DNA of 54,249 nt from an uncultured Brachyspira sp. (lineage in GTDB: Bacteria; Spirochaetota; Brachyspiria; Brachyspirales; Brachyspiraceae): positions 1 to 54,249 of the forward strand of contig CASEHG010000217.1 of NCBI GenBank assembly GCA_949287565.1, written 5' to 3'. The number at the start of each line of letters is the position of its first letter. Position 1 is the stretch's first letter. Below are positions 1 to 10,315 of the stretch, in pieces. A program made the translations under genes and the position numbers. The notes beneath the pieces were generated by a model that searched no databases, was not told the origin of the DNA, and was given only the letters and a program-made list of their open reading frames with translations.

Positions 1-112
1 AATTAAAAGATAAATTTTATTAGAAAATAAGAAATAAGGCCAAAAATAAATAATCTAATTATTATTTTTTTTATCTATAATAGAGTATCTATCATAGGAA
101 GGGGAATAATAT

Positions 113-364
113 TTGGATTTTTTCTATGGAGTAATATTTATTATATTAATTTATCCAACGTTAGATTCTTTAGAAACAATAATTATTCAATTATTAGAAT
201 TAATAAAAGGTTTAATCTCTATTCAAATAACTAAAATTAATTTAAAAATAAAATCATTAGAAGAAGATAATGATGATTTTATTACAACTAAAAAGAATCC
301 TATTGGTTTTAGTTTAAATGATATTAAAGAAAATGAGGAAGTAGCAAGTGAAGAAGATTTATAA
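113..364 (+). CDS. Small membrane-anchored protein, unknown function
   Basis: An 83-residue protein starting at TTG, with an AGGAAGGGG ribosome-binding site at 97-104. The first 20 or so residues are hydrophobic (FFYGVIFIILIYPTL), so a single membrane segment is likely. The rest is charged, with an acidic C-terminus. A TATAAT-like box lies at 76-81, but no good -35 was found. The gene ends 17 bases inside the next gene, so the two are translationally coupled. No family was recognised. Nothing else is seen in bases 1-112. Confidence 0.6.
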   Translation: MDFFYGVIFIILIYPTLDSLETIIIQLLELIKGLISIQITKINLKIKSLEEDNDDFITTKKNPIGFSLNDIKENEEVASEEDL

Positions 365-1613
365 GTTTTATGATACAAGTAGTCTTTTATTAGCACAAGA
401 CAATTTATTTAAAGATGAAAATATACGAATAGTAATTTCTTCAATAACTTTAAATGAATTAGAGCATATAAAAACTTCTTAGAATAAAGACAGTAATATT
501 AAATTTACTGCAAGATTTTTATTAAATTTATTGGATCAGAATCCTGATTCATATGAGTTATGGATTTATAAAAATAGTATGATTGATGAGATTATATCTA
601 AAGATTTAGAGGTTACTAATGATACTAAAATTTTAGCAACTGCTATTGATTATGACAAAAAAGTTCATCCTGATGAATTAATTTTTGTTACTAATGATTT
701 AGCATTAAAAAATATAGCTAATTTATTCTTTGGATCTGATTCAATTGAAAGCGTTATTATTGATAATAATAATTATTATTCTGGATATTTAGAAGTAGAA
801 ATGTCGGAAGATGAATTAATTTATTTTTATTCTCATCCTTTTGAAAATACATATAATTTATTAATTAACCAATATATAATTGTAAAAGAAAAGAATAATC
901 CTATTCCAGTAGATCAATTATGCTGGACTGGCAGTACCTATAGAAAAATAGAATATAATAGAATAAATTCTAAATATTTTGGAGAAATTAAAGCATTTAA
1001 AGGCGATATTTATTAGGCTCTATTAATTGATAGTTTTTTCCATAATAAAATAACTATGGTACATGGCCCTGCTGGAACTGGAAAGACTTATTTATCATTA
1101 GCATTTTTATTACATTAGTTAGAAAAAAATAAAATTAGTAAAATTGTCATTTTTTGTAATCCTATAGCGACAAAAAATTCCGCTAAATTAGGATATTACC
1201 CAGGGACAAGAGATGAAAAATTATTAGATTCTCAAATTGGAAATTTATTAATTAGTAAATTTGGTGGAAGATATATTATAGAAGAATTAATTGCTCAAGA
1301 AAAATTAATTTTATTACCACTATCAGACATTAGAGGCTATGATACTTCTGGTATGAATGCTGGTATATATATATCTGAAGCACAAAATATGGATATTAAT
1401 GCAATGAAACTAACCTTACAACGAATTGGAGAAGACAGCTTTTGTATTATTGATGGAGATTTTAAAGCTCAAGTAGATGATATAGAATTTGAAGGCTCTA
1501 ATAATGGTATGAAAAGAGCTTCTATAGTATTCAGAAATTCAGATATATATGGTTAGATTGAATTAAAAAATATTCATAGATCTAAAATAGCAGAAATAGC
1601 AGAAAAAATGTAA
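348..1613 (+). CDS. PIN-PhoH family ATPase
   Basis: A 421-residue protein with an N-terminal PIN-type nuclease domain (FYDTSSLLL, with Asp near residue 9; acidic positions TNDTKIL and VTNDLAL) and a C-terminal PhoH P-loop ATPase (Walker A HGPAGTGKT around residue 235, acidic motif near IIDGDFKAQ). PIN-PhoH proteins are RNA-linked NTPases found in many phages; the role here is inferred. The GTG start at 348 is chosen because GAGGAAG (335-341) sits seven bases upstream and the PIN motif begins directly after it. In-frame TAGs occur at 480, 1014, in the P-loop helix (LLHQLEKN) and near the C-terminus. It overlaps the previous gene and is followed after one base by the endolysin. Confidence 0.85.
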
Positions 1614-1614
1614 T

Positions 1615-2997
1615 ATGAATAATGAAGTTTTAATTTGGAATTTTTTTAAATCTAATAATTTTAGTGATTATGGTATTGCCTCAATTATGGGTAATTTATA
1701 TGCGGAGAGCGGTTTAAATCCACTAAATTTACAGAATTATTTTAATAGTTAGTTAAATTATTCTGATAAAGATTATACTTTTGCAGTTGATAATAATATT
1801 TATACTAATTTTGTTTATGATTGTGCTGGATATGGATTAGCACAATGGACTTTTTGGTCAAAAAAACAAGAATTATTAAATTATGCTAAAAAGAATAATT
1901 CTTCAATTGGAGATTTAAATCTTTAGTTAAGTTTTTTACTACAAGATTTAAAAAATAATTATACTAATTTATATAATTAGTTAAAAATTATTAAAGATAT
2001 TGAGTTGGGATCAAATTTATTTTTAATTGAATATGAACGCCCAGCCGATCAATCTAATTCAGCAAAAGAAAAAAGAATATCTTATGCTAAAGATTTCTTT
2101 AATAAATATGGTATGGGGGTAAAAAATATGAAATATTCTGATAGTAATCCTCCTTTACAATGTATTATGACAAATAGTACTTGTTATAAGGGTACTGGAA
2201 AAATGCAAGTAAAAGGAATATTGTGGCATAGTACAGGTGCAAATAATCCTACATTAAAACGTTATGTTCAACCAAGTTCTAATGACAAAAATTATACTCA
2301 ATTAATGAATATGTTAGGAAAAAATTAGTATAATAATGACTGGAATCATATTTATTTACAAGCTGGAGTAAATGCTTTTATTGGTAAATTAAATAATGGA
2401 ACTGTTACTACTGTACAAACACTTCCTTGGGATTATCGTCCGTGGGGTTGTGGAAGTGGACCAAAAGGTTCATGTAATAATGGATGGATTCAATTTGAAA
2501 TTTGTGAAGATGGATTAAATGATGCAAATTACTTTAATTTAATATATAGAGAAGCGTGTGAATTAACAGCTTTTTTATGTAAAAAATATAATATTGATCC
2601 AAAAGGCACTGTAATTGTAAATGGAGTTAAAGTACCTACTATTTTATGCCATAAAGATAGTAATACTTTAGGGTTTGGAACAGCACATGCAGATGTATTA
2701 CATTGGTTCCCTAAATTTGGAAAAAATATGACTACAGTAAGAAATGATGTTCAAGCAATTCTTAATGGAGAGGATGAAGAAGATATGACGCAAGAAAAAT
2801 TTGATGAAATGATGAATAATTGGTTAATTAATTTAGCTAAACAACCGCCTAGTAGTTGGTCAGCCAATGATAGAGTATGGTGTGAATAGAATAGAATTAT
2901 TAATGGCGACAATAGCGGTAATATGATGTATAAAAAATATGTTACTAGAGAAGAAATGGCTGCTATTATTCATCGTTTGTATAAATTATTAACATAA
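1615..2997 (+). CDS. Modular endolysin: tail-lysozyme domain, amidase domain, SLH-like repeat
   Basis: A 460-residue protein. Residues about 1-130 match the phage tail lysozyme family (IASIMGNLYAESGLNP, YGLAQWT). Residues about 170-385 match the zinc N-acetylmuramoyl-L-alanine amidase (Amidase_2) fold: GILWHSTG supplies the first His, NHIYLQAGVN and ILCHKDS the others. The last 60 residues contain a single S-layer-homology-like repeat (WCEQNRIINGD, YVTREEMAAIIHRLYKLL). The protein should cut peptidoglycan at both glycan and peptide-stem linkages, while the SLH-like tail binds secondary wall polymer. Several TAG codons are read through. It follows the PhoH gene by one base and precedes the holin candidate, giving a lysis pair. 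Confidence 0.87.
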
Positions 2998-3007
2998 TTA
3001 AAATAAA

Positions 3008-3358
3008 ATGAAAAAAGAATATTCAAAACTATTATTAATTCAAGAATCAGTTTTAATTTGGATTGTTACTATTGGTATGATGGGAATTGCTTTACTATGC
3101 ATTATAAAAGGTTTTACAGGATCTTTGCCTTGGTTAGCTACAATGGTAGCTTTTCCTTGGACTGCTTATGGAATTAGTCAAGCTTTTTATTATAAAAAAT
3201 CAGAAAAAGAAAATACAAAAGATGGTATTAAGTTTGAATCTGTTATGGCAGAAATAAATGCGATGTATAGTAATATAGGAATATCAGATAGTACAATAAT
3301 GCCTACAGATAATACAAATATTTCTTCTCAAGAGATTGATTTAAATTACGGAATTTAA
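3008..3358 (+). CDS. Candidate holin (two membrane segments)
   Basis: A 116-residue protein with two hydrophobic segments at about residues 12-34 (LIWIVTIGMMGIALLCII) and 40-62 (LPWLATMVAFPWTAYGI), then a soluble tail rich in polar residues. Position directly after the endolysin and the two-helix topology suggest a holin or another lysis accessory. No holin family motif was recognised, so the assignment rests on context. It is the last gene before a strong terminator. Confidence 0.55.
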   Translation: MKKEYSKLLLIQESVLIWIVTIGMMGIALLCIIKGFTGSLPWLATMVAFPWTAYGISQAFYYKKSEKENTKDGIKFESVMAEINAMYSNIGISDSTIMPTDNTNISSQEIDLNYGI

Positions 3359-3396
3359 AAATAGTTCAGCTTATAAAAAAGCTGAACTATTTTTTG
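3359..3396 (+). terminator. Rho-independent terminator of the lysis operon
   Basis: A 12-bp perfect stem (atagttcagctt 3361-3372 with aagctgaactat 3379-3390) with a six-base loop is followed by a run of T. It begins right after the stop codon of the holin candidate and separates the lysis genes from the topoisomerase operon. Confidence 0.85.
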
Positions 3397-3422
3397 CTTT
3401 TTAATAAAAAATATTGTATAAT
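3394..3422 (+). promoter_or_regulatory. Sigma70-type promoter of the topoisomerase operon
   Basis: TTGCTT (3394-3399), a 17-base spacer and TATAAT (3417-3422) lie between the terminator and the gyrB-like gene, whose strong site ATGGAGG is at 3446-3452. Pattern match only. Confidence 0.55.
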
Positions 3423-3457
3423 ATAATAATAAAAGAATAAATATTATGGAGGTTTCA

Positions 3458-6400
3458 ATGGCAAAGTTAAATACTAATTATGGCGTTGAATAGATAAAAA
3501 CTCTTGAAGGTATAGAAGCTATTAGACTTAGACCGGGCATGTTCATCGGTAGTGTTGGTCCAGATGGAGTTAAACATATCACTCTTGAAATTATTTCTAA
3601 TGCCGTTGATGAATATTTAAATGGATATTGTACTGAATGTACTGTATCTGTATCTGAAGATGGATGTATTTTAATAAAAGATAATGGACGAGGAGTTCCT
3701 TTTGGTAAAGCTGAAGATGGTAGCGAAACTCTTGTAAATGTTTATACTAAACTTCATACTGGTGCTAAATTTGATAGCACAGGTAAAACTGGATATAATA
3801 CTTCTGGTGGTATGAATGGTGTTGGTGCAAAAGCAACTAATGCTCTTTCTGAAACTTTTACTGTAGTTTCTTTTAGAGATGGAAAACGAGCTTCTGCAAA
3901 ATTTAAAAAAGGACAATTAATTTCTTATTCCGAAGAAAAAGAAATATATGATCCAGCTACCCATGGAACAGTTGTATCATTTAAACCCGATGCAGATATT
4001 TTCAAAGAAGGTATTATTCTTGAATATGAACCTTTGCGTAAGCAATTAAAAGAATTAGCTTATTTATCTCCAGGAATGAAATTTATTTTTGAATATCCTG
4101 GAAAGAAACAAGAAATTATAGCTTCTGAAAATGGTATTTTAGATTATATTAATGATTTAAATGCTAATAAAGAAGTTATTACTTCTATTTTTTATGCAGA
4201 AAACATAGAAAATAGAATCGGTGTAAAAGTAGCAATGAGTTATAATACTACTTATACTGATACTTATCGTCTGTTTACAAATTCTATACCAAACAGTGCT
4301 GGTACGCATTTAACTGGTTTTAGAACTGCATTGACTCAATCCATTAATGAATATGCTAGAGATAAAAAATTATTAAAAGAAAAAGATAGTAATATTACTG
4401 GAGAAGAATTAAAAGAAGGATTAACTTTAATTTTATCTTTTATTATGCCAGATCCGGTTTTCTCTGGTCAGACAAAAGATGTATTGAGTTCAAGTGAAGC
4501 TAGAACGGCTGTGCAAAGATTAGTTTCTAAAGAAATTAAAATTTGGTTAGAAAATAATCCAAAAGATGCAAAAACAATAATTGATAAGGCTTTATTAGCA
4601 AGAGCAGCGAGAGAAAAAGCTAAAAAAGCAAAAGAAACAGTTAGAAAACAAGACACAAAAAAAAGAATAATTCTTCCTGACGTATTAGCAGATTGTAATT
4701 CAAAAGAAAGATATAAATGTGAAGTATTTTTAGTAGAAGGAAAATCAGCTGCTGGTTCTACAAAAGAAGCTAGAGATAGAAATACTCAAGCAGTATTCCA
4801 ATTACGAGGAAAAATTTTAAATGTTCTTAAAGCTGATTTGCACAAAGCCTTACAAAATAAAGAAATCTCTGGAATGATAGATGCTTTTGGATTAGAAGTT
4901 AAAGATGGAAAAGTGATTGTTGATGAAACTAAATTAAGATATGGGAAAATAATAATAACAGCAGACGCAGACGTCAGTAAAACGGCGTATGAAAGACTTT
5001 TCGCTTAATCAAGCGGGTAAAATTTTGGTCAAATCATATTTATGAGATCCGTACGATTCTCGTATAGATATGAAAGAGAAAAATTTTGCTAACGGGGAAC
5101 CCTAAACCGTAAGGCATGGAAATCCCGTGGAAAACTTATATTTATTCATTATTCTCTTTCAATTTAATTATGAAGGAGAGTTAAAATGATAGGAATTTAT
5201 AAAATAACAAATAAAATTAATGGTAAATTTTATATAGGTCAATCAAATAATATTGATAGACGTTTTCAAGAACATATAACAAAAGGACAATTATCTCGAA
5301 TACCATTAGATATAGCAATTCAAAAATATGGCAAGGAAAATTTTTTATACGAAATCCTAGAAGAATGTTCTATTGATTAGCTTGATCAAAAAGAAAAATA
5401 CTGGATTGAAAAATTACAAGCTATCAAATATGGTTATAATTGTTCTGCTGGAGGAAATCAGTAGTCTATTGGTGAAAATAACGGTAGATCAAAATTAACA
5501 GAAGAAGATGTAAGAAAAATTAGAATTGCTTACAATAATCATTTAAAACAAAAGGATGTTTATAAAGAGTTTGAAAACATAATTACTTTTAATAGTTTTC
5601 AAAATATATGGCAAGGTCGTTCGTGGTCTCATGTAATGCCAGAGGTTTTCACTAAAGAAAATAAAGAGTATTATATGTATAAAAATAGCTGTGGTAGTAA
5701 TGGAATTCAAGCTTAGTTTTCTGATAAAGAAGTTATTGAAATTAGAAAACGATATGTTAATGAAAGCGCAAATGAAATTTATAAAGATTATAAAGACCGT
5801 GTAAAATATCAAACTTTCCAAGCTATGCTCTGGGGTCGCAGTTATAAAAATTTACCTATTTATAAGAAAAAAGAGAAAAAATGGATAAATATTTGAATCT
5901 GTATCGACTATCCTCTTTGCCTTCTGGGCGGAGGAGTAGGAGTGCTATTGATACGCACTTCGAAAAGGTCTCCTGTAATTATATATTACAGTAAAAGATA
6001 GTCAGTGCTTATGGAAACATAAGAATAACACGCGATGGTTCTCATATTAGAGTTCTATTTTTAACTTTCATTTGGAAATTTTGTCCAGAATTATTAGAAA
6101 AAGGTTATATATATGCAGCTGTACCACCTTTATATAAAGTTACAATGGGAACATCTTTTAAATATTTAAAAGATGAATCTGCTTTAGAAGAATTTAGATC
6201 TCAAACTAAAAAGAATTTTGAATTAGGACGTATGAAAGGGTACGAGATAGTCTGGCCCTTAGCTACTTTGCCTTTAATTAAAGGGGTATATTATTTATTA
6301 TAATATGCTAACGAGGCAGTCTCTATATAAAAAGAGATAATCTCGTGGCAAGTTAATATTCATATTTCATTAAAAAAAAAGGGGGTGTAAAATTAAACAT

Positions 6401-7288
6401 GAAAAATAAATATATAGTATATATGATTGAAAATTTAGTAAATCATAAAAAATATATTGGAATAACAAAAAGAAATCCTAAAATTAGATTTAGAGAGCAT
6501 TTTTCTAATCAAAAAGAATTATTATTTAAAGCTAAAGAAAAATATGGAATAAAAAATTTTTCTTTCATAATTATAGAAGAAAATATCAGTGAAGATGAAG
6601 TTAGTCAAAAAGAAAAAGATTATATTATTAAATATAATACTTTAATTCCGAATGGTTATAATTTATCTAAAGGAGGCATAACAAATAAATCTATTTCTGA
6701 AAAAGGCAGACAGAGATTAAAACAATGTAATTTAGGAATTAATAATCCTCGCTGTTCAAAAAAAATATTAATGATTGATAAACAGTCTAATAAAATAATT
6801 CAAATCTTTGGTAGTGCGAGAGAAGCTGGGAGATTTTTAGGTAATGAAAATAAATATCGCGCCATATTAAACTGTTTATCAGGAAAATAGACTACTTCAT
6901 TAGGATATATATGGAAATATGAATATTAAAAGCTGTATCGACTATCCCCTTTGTCGGGGAGTAGGACTACTATTAATACGTAGTTAGGTTTTAGGAAACG
7001 AAGCCTATGAAAACCGAAAAGGTAGCACCGATGAAGCCAGTTAATACGTTAGGCTGAGGTAAGAAATAGTCAGTGCCAATGGCGACATTGGATAAACACG
7101 TAGGAGAAATGGATCCTGATGAAATGGCTGAAACTGTTATGAATCCAGAAACTCGTACTTTAAAACAAATTACCATGGAAGACGCAGAAGAAGTTGCACA
7201 AACTTTTATGGATTTAATGGGAGAATCTGTTGGGCCAAGAAAATCTTTTATAGAAAAAAATGCGTGGAGAGCAAATATTGATGTTTAA
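3458..7288 (+). CDS. Type II DNA topoisomerase B subunit (GyrB/ParE-like), split by two group I introns
   Basis: Exons are 3458-4974, 6033-6241 and 7101-7288; spliced, they encode 637 residues. The ATPase (GHKL) domain carries EIISNAVDEYLNGY and KDNGRGVPFG; the TOPRIM domain carries FLVEGKSAAGS and, across the first intron, ITADADVDGSHIR; the C-terminal motif GRMKGLGEMDPDEM is restored across the second intron. The start ATG has GGAGG eight bases upstream. The TAG at codon 12 falls where GyrB/ParE proteins have Gln (VEQIKTLEGIEA); it is the only TAG I found in the exons. The subunit hydrolyses ATP and, with the A subunit encoded at 7930, passes DNA strands to remove supercoils or decatenate. 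Whether it is gyrase-like or topo IV-like cannot be decided from the sequence. Confidence 0.93.
5154..5178 (+). promoter_or_regulatory. Hairpin covering the ribosome-binding site of the intron 1 endonuclease
   Basis: CTCTTTCA (5154-5161) can pair with TGAAGGAG (5171-5178), one G.U, nine-base loop, burying the AAGGAG before the ATG at 5186. A similar hairpin stands before the dnaB-intron endonuclease. In phage T4, I-TevI synthesis is held back by a comparable hairpin. Confidence 0.6.
5186..5896 (+). CDS. GIY-YIG homing endonuclease (intron 1)
   Basis: A 236-residue protein. The N-terminal GIY-YIG nuclease domain reads IGIYKITNKINGKFYIGQS with the downstream Arg (NIDRRFQEH) and the catalytic Glu region (QKEKYWIEKL). 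After about residue 95 come two helix-turn-helix-like DNA-binding repeats, each with the pattern RKIRIAY..VYKEF..FQNIWQGRSW. Several TAGs are read as Gln, so the endonuclease is adapted to the recoded host phage. It stops at TGA. It spreads the intron by cutting intronless copies of the gene. Confidence 0.88.
6242..7100 (+). mobile_element. Group I intron 2 in the topoisomerase B gene, with GIY-YIG endonuclease
   Basis: It interrupts the conserved MKG-LGEM motif. Removing 6242-7100 joins GGGT to TAGGAG (G L G E). The internal guide GCCCTT (6255-6260) pairs with exon AAGGGT, with a G.U at the splice site. The 3' region shares the gtatcgactatcccc...atagtcagtgcc core with introns 1 and 3. Length 859 bases. 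Confidence 0.9.
6399..6929 (+). CDS. GIY-YIG homing endonuclease (intron 2)
   Basis: A 176-residue protein. The GIY-YIG domain starts VYMIENLVNHKKYIGITKRN and holds the Glu-bearing SQKEKDYIIKYN segment. The C-terminus has a NUMOD1-like DNA-binding helix (SAREAGRFLGNENKYRAI) ending GYIWKYEY. One TAG (6888) is read as Gln. A GGGGG ribosome-binding site stands before the ATG. It differs in C-terminal domain type from the intron 1 and 3 enzymes. Confidence 0.87.
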
Positions 7289-7478
7289 TATTCTTAAAAT
7301 TTATCTGGACAGATTTTGTCGAAGTTTTGCTCGAAAATCTCAATATTCAGATGAAAAAATAAAAATTTGGAATGAAATTAAAGAAAAAAAATAGAAAGGG
7401 TTAAAAAGACTCGACGTATATAAAGAATACAAAGATTTATATTCTTTGAGTGGTTTTAATAAGATATGGTATAAATGA
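7281..7478 (+). CDS. Small HTH-like protein related to homing-endonuclease DNA-binding repeats
   Basis: A 65-residue basic protein with ATG inside the last codons of the topoisomerase gene and TGA overlapping the RNase H start (ATGA). Its segment LDVYKEYKDLYSLSGFNKIWY resembles the repeats in the intron 1 endonuclease (KDVYKEFENIITFNSFQNIW; IYKDYKDRVKYQTFQAMLW). It has no nuclease domain. It could be a leftover of a lost endonuclease or a recruited DNA-binding regulator. One TAG is read as Gln. Confidence 0.6.
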
Positions 7479-7915
7479 TAGAACTGTATGTTGATGGAAG
7501 TTGTCGTAACAACGGGAAAGAAAATAGTAGTGGTGGATTTGGAGTAGTAATAACAGAAGATGATAAATTATTAACTACTTATTCAAAACAATCAGAAAAT
7601 ACAACTAATAATAGAGAAGAATTAAAAGCTATACTTTATGTTATGTTAAATTATGGCACTAAAAATTCAAATATTCCTATAGTTTATAGCGATTCTTCTT
7701 ATTGTGTTAATACATTTAATGATTGGATGTTTAGATGGGAAAAAAATGGATGGGCTAAATCTGATAATAAAATACCTGAAAATTTAGATTTAATTCAAGC
7801 ATATTATAATTGGTATTCAAAAGGTTATCGTATAAATTTAAAAAAGATTAAAGGTCATGCTGGACATAAGTGGAATGAAATGGCAGATAAATTGGCTACT
7901 GGTGTGATAAAATAA
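7475..7915 (+). CDS. rnhA: Ribonuclease HI
   Basis: A 146-residue protein of typical RNase HI length. Catalytic residues are visible: Asp in MIELYVDGSCRNNG, Glu in TTNNREEL, Asp in VYSDSSYCV, and His/Asp in KGHAGHKWNEMADKLA. It cuts RNA in RNA-DNA hybrids, likely removing replication primers. Its ATG overlaps the preceding TGA. No TAG codon is used. Confidence 0.93.
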   Translation: MIELYVDGSCRNNGKENSSGGFGVVITEDDKLLTTYSKQSENTTNNREELKAILYVMLNYGTKNSNIPIVYSDSSYCVNTFNDWMFRWEKNGWAKSDNKIPENLDLIQAYYNWYSKGYRINLKKIKGHAGHKWNEMADKLATGVIK

Positions 7916-7929
7916 AAAAGGAGATTTGT

Positions 7930-10305
7930 ATGGAAAAAATTTTAAAAACGCCAATTATTAATGAAGTTGAATAGAGTTTTCTTGATTATAGTTTAAGTGT
8001 AATAACTGATAGAGCTATCCCCTCAGCAGAAGATGGATTAAAACCAGTTGCAAGACGTATACTTTGGGATATGTTTGATAAAGGTTATTTTAATAATAAA
8101 AAATTTGTAAAATGCGCACAGCCCGTTGGAGATACTATGGGAAGATTTCATCCTCATGGAGATTCTAGTATTTATGGAGCTTTAGTTTGGTTATCTCAGC
8201 CATGGAATATGAGATATCCTTTGATTACTTTCCATGGAAACAATGGATCAAGAGATAATGATCCTCCTGCGGCATATCGTTATACTGAATGTAAATTATC
8301 TAAAATGGGCGAAGAAATGCTTCAAGATATTAAAAAAGATACCGCAGATTGGCAATTGGCCTATACAGACGAAGAAAAGGAACCTATTTATTTACCAGGA
8401 AGAATTCCTAATTTAATTGTAAACGGTACTTCTGGTATAGCAGTAGCTATGGCTTGTTCTTTTGCTCCTCATAATTTAAATGAAGTTATGGATGCAGCAA
8501 TTTATTTATTAAATAATCCTGATTGTGAAGTTAAAGATTTATTAAATTATATTTAGGGCCCAGATTTCCCAACAGGTGGTTTAATTATTAATAAAAATGA
8601 ATTGATAGATACATATATAACAGGAAAAGGAAGGGCAAGAATACGTGGTGAATATACTATTGCATCTTCTAATGGTAAAGACAGTATTATATTTACTAGT
8701 ATTCCATATAAAGTTTCAAAAGTTGATTTAATAACAGAAATTGATAAATTATGTGAAAATGGAACTTTAGATGGTGTAGTATCAATTCGTGATGAAAGCG
8801 GAAATGGGCAAGTTAGATTAGTAATTGAATTAGGAAAAGGAGTATCTTCTGAGCCTATTATTGCAAAATTATTTAAAAATACAAGATTAGAAGATACATA
8901 TAGTATTAATTAGGTAGCACTAGTAGATAAAAAACCTAGGTTGTTAAATTTAAAACAATTACTGCAAAATTATAACGATCATCAAAAAGATGTTCTATTA
9001 AGAAAATCAAAATTTGATTTAAATAAAATTGAAGCGAAAATTCATATTCTAGAAGGTTTACTAAAAGCACTTGAAGATATTGACAATATTATTACTTTAA
9101 TTAAACAAAGTGAATCAAGTTCTATTGCTAAATTAAATTTAATTACAAAATATAATTTTTCAGATTCTCAAGCAAAAGCAATTCTTGATATGCGTTTAAG
9201 CAAATTGGCGAAATTAGAAAAATTAGAAATAGAAAAAGAAAAAAATGAATTAATTATAGAATCTGAAAAATTAAAAGCTATTATTAATAATCCAATCCCA
9301 GAATTAAATAATATTTTTAATTCTATTAAAAAAAATTATGGTGATAATAGAAGAAGTACTATTATACAAGTTCCTACTTCGCAAGAGGAAAAAGAAATTG
9401 AATTTATAGAACCAGAAAAATGCGTAGTAGTATTGACTGAAAGTGGATTAATAAAAAGAATCCCGATTTCTTCTTTCCGAACTCAAAAACGAGGAGGAAA
9501 AGGAGTAAAAACTCAAGACGATATTACACAAGCAGTAATAAGAACAAATACTATTGATAATTTAATGATATTTACTAATAAAGGAAATATGTATAGATTA
9601 TTAGTTAATGATATTCCTATTGGTACAAATTCTGCCAAAGGACAATCTATTAAATCATTAATAGCTATGGATTCTGAGGAAGAACCTAGTGTTATTTATT
9701 CTATTTATAGAGATACAGATGCAAAATATGTATTATTTGTTACAAAACAAGGAATTGTAAAGAAAACTAGTTTAAATGAATATATCGCAACAAAGAAAAA
9801 AACTGGTATAGCGTCTGTTAAATTAAAAGATAATGATGAATTAATAAGTGTACATTTAATTAAAGATGAGCCTATTATATTAGTAACCGAAAATGGTCAA
9901 GCTATTCAATTTAATTCAACAGAAATAAGTGAAACCTCTAGAGTAACAATTGGAGTTAAAGGAATTACTTTAAATCAAGATGATTATGTAAAAAGTTGTT
10001 GTATTGTAAGACATAATTCAGATAATTTAGCAATTTTTTCTGTTAATGGTTTAGCTAAAAAAATAGATTTATCTGAATTACCACTTCAAAAAAGAGGTGG
10101 AAAAGGCATCATATGCTATAAAATATCTAATATAAGTGGTAAGGTAGCTTCAACAACTCTAGTAGATGATAATGATATAGTTCTTATTTGTGGAGATAAA
10201 ACTTCTTTATGTATATCTTCAAAAGATATTCCTATGTTAAGTAGAGTTTCTATAGGAAATCAAATGATAAGAGGTAATAAAATTTTGTCAATTAGCAAAG
10301 TATAA
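7930..10305 (+). CDS. Type II DNA topoisomerase A subunit (GyrA/ParC-like)
   Basis: A 791-residue protein. The N-terminal breakage-reunion domain contains EDGLKPVARRIL, GRFHPHGD and AAYRYTE with the active-site Tyr at residue 118; then IQGPDFPTGG, a coiled-coil tower segment (residues about 340-450), and C-terminal beta-pinwheel repeats marked by twice-seen QKRGGKG. A GyrA box could be QKRGGKG itself. Three TAGs are read as Gln, one in IQGPDFPTGG. It is preceded by AAAGGAG and forms the DNA-cutting half of the heterotetramer with the B subunit upstream. Confidence 0.93.
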
Positions 10306-10315
10306 GAGGAAATAT

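Larger units (their letters stand above)
4975..6032 (+). mobile_element. Group I intron 1 in the topoisomerase B gene, with GIY-YIG endonuclease
   Basis: It interrupts the TOPRIM motif DADV-DGSHIR. Removing 4975-6032 joins GACGT to CGATGG and restores the reading frame and the conserved motif. The upstream exon ends in T and the intron ends in G, as group I splicing requires; GCGT near the 5' end can pair with the exon end (P1, with a G.U at the cut). The 3' part has P7-like strands gactatc and gatagtc. The element is 1058 bases long. Confidence 0.88.

Noticed and set aside
3671-4656. Minus-strand ORFs opposite the topoisomerase exons, and similar opposite-strand ORFs under other genes
   Set aside because: They are shadows of conserved plus-strand genes, with low-complexity Phe/Ser-rich translations and no ribosome-binding sites.
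8234-8416. Second plus-frame ORF inside the topoisomerase A gene
   Set aside because: It overlaps the catalytic region in another frame and has no start signals.
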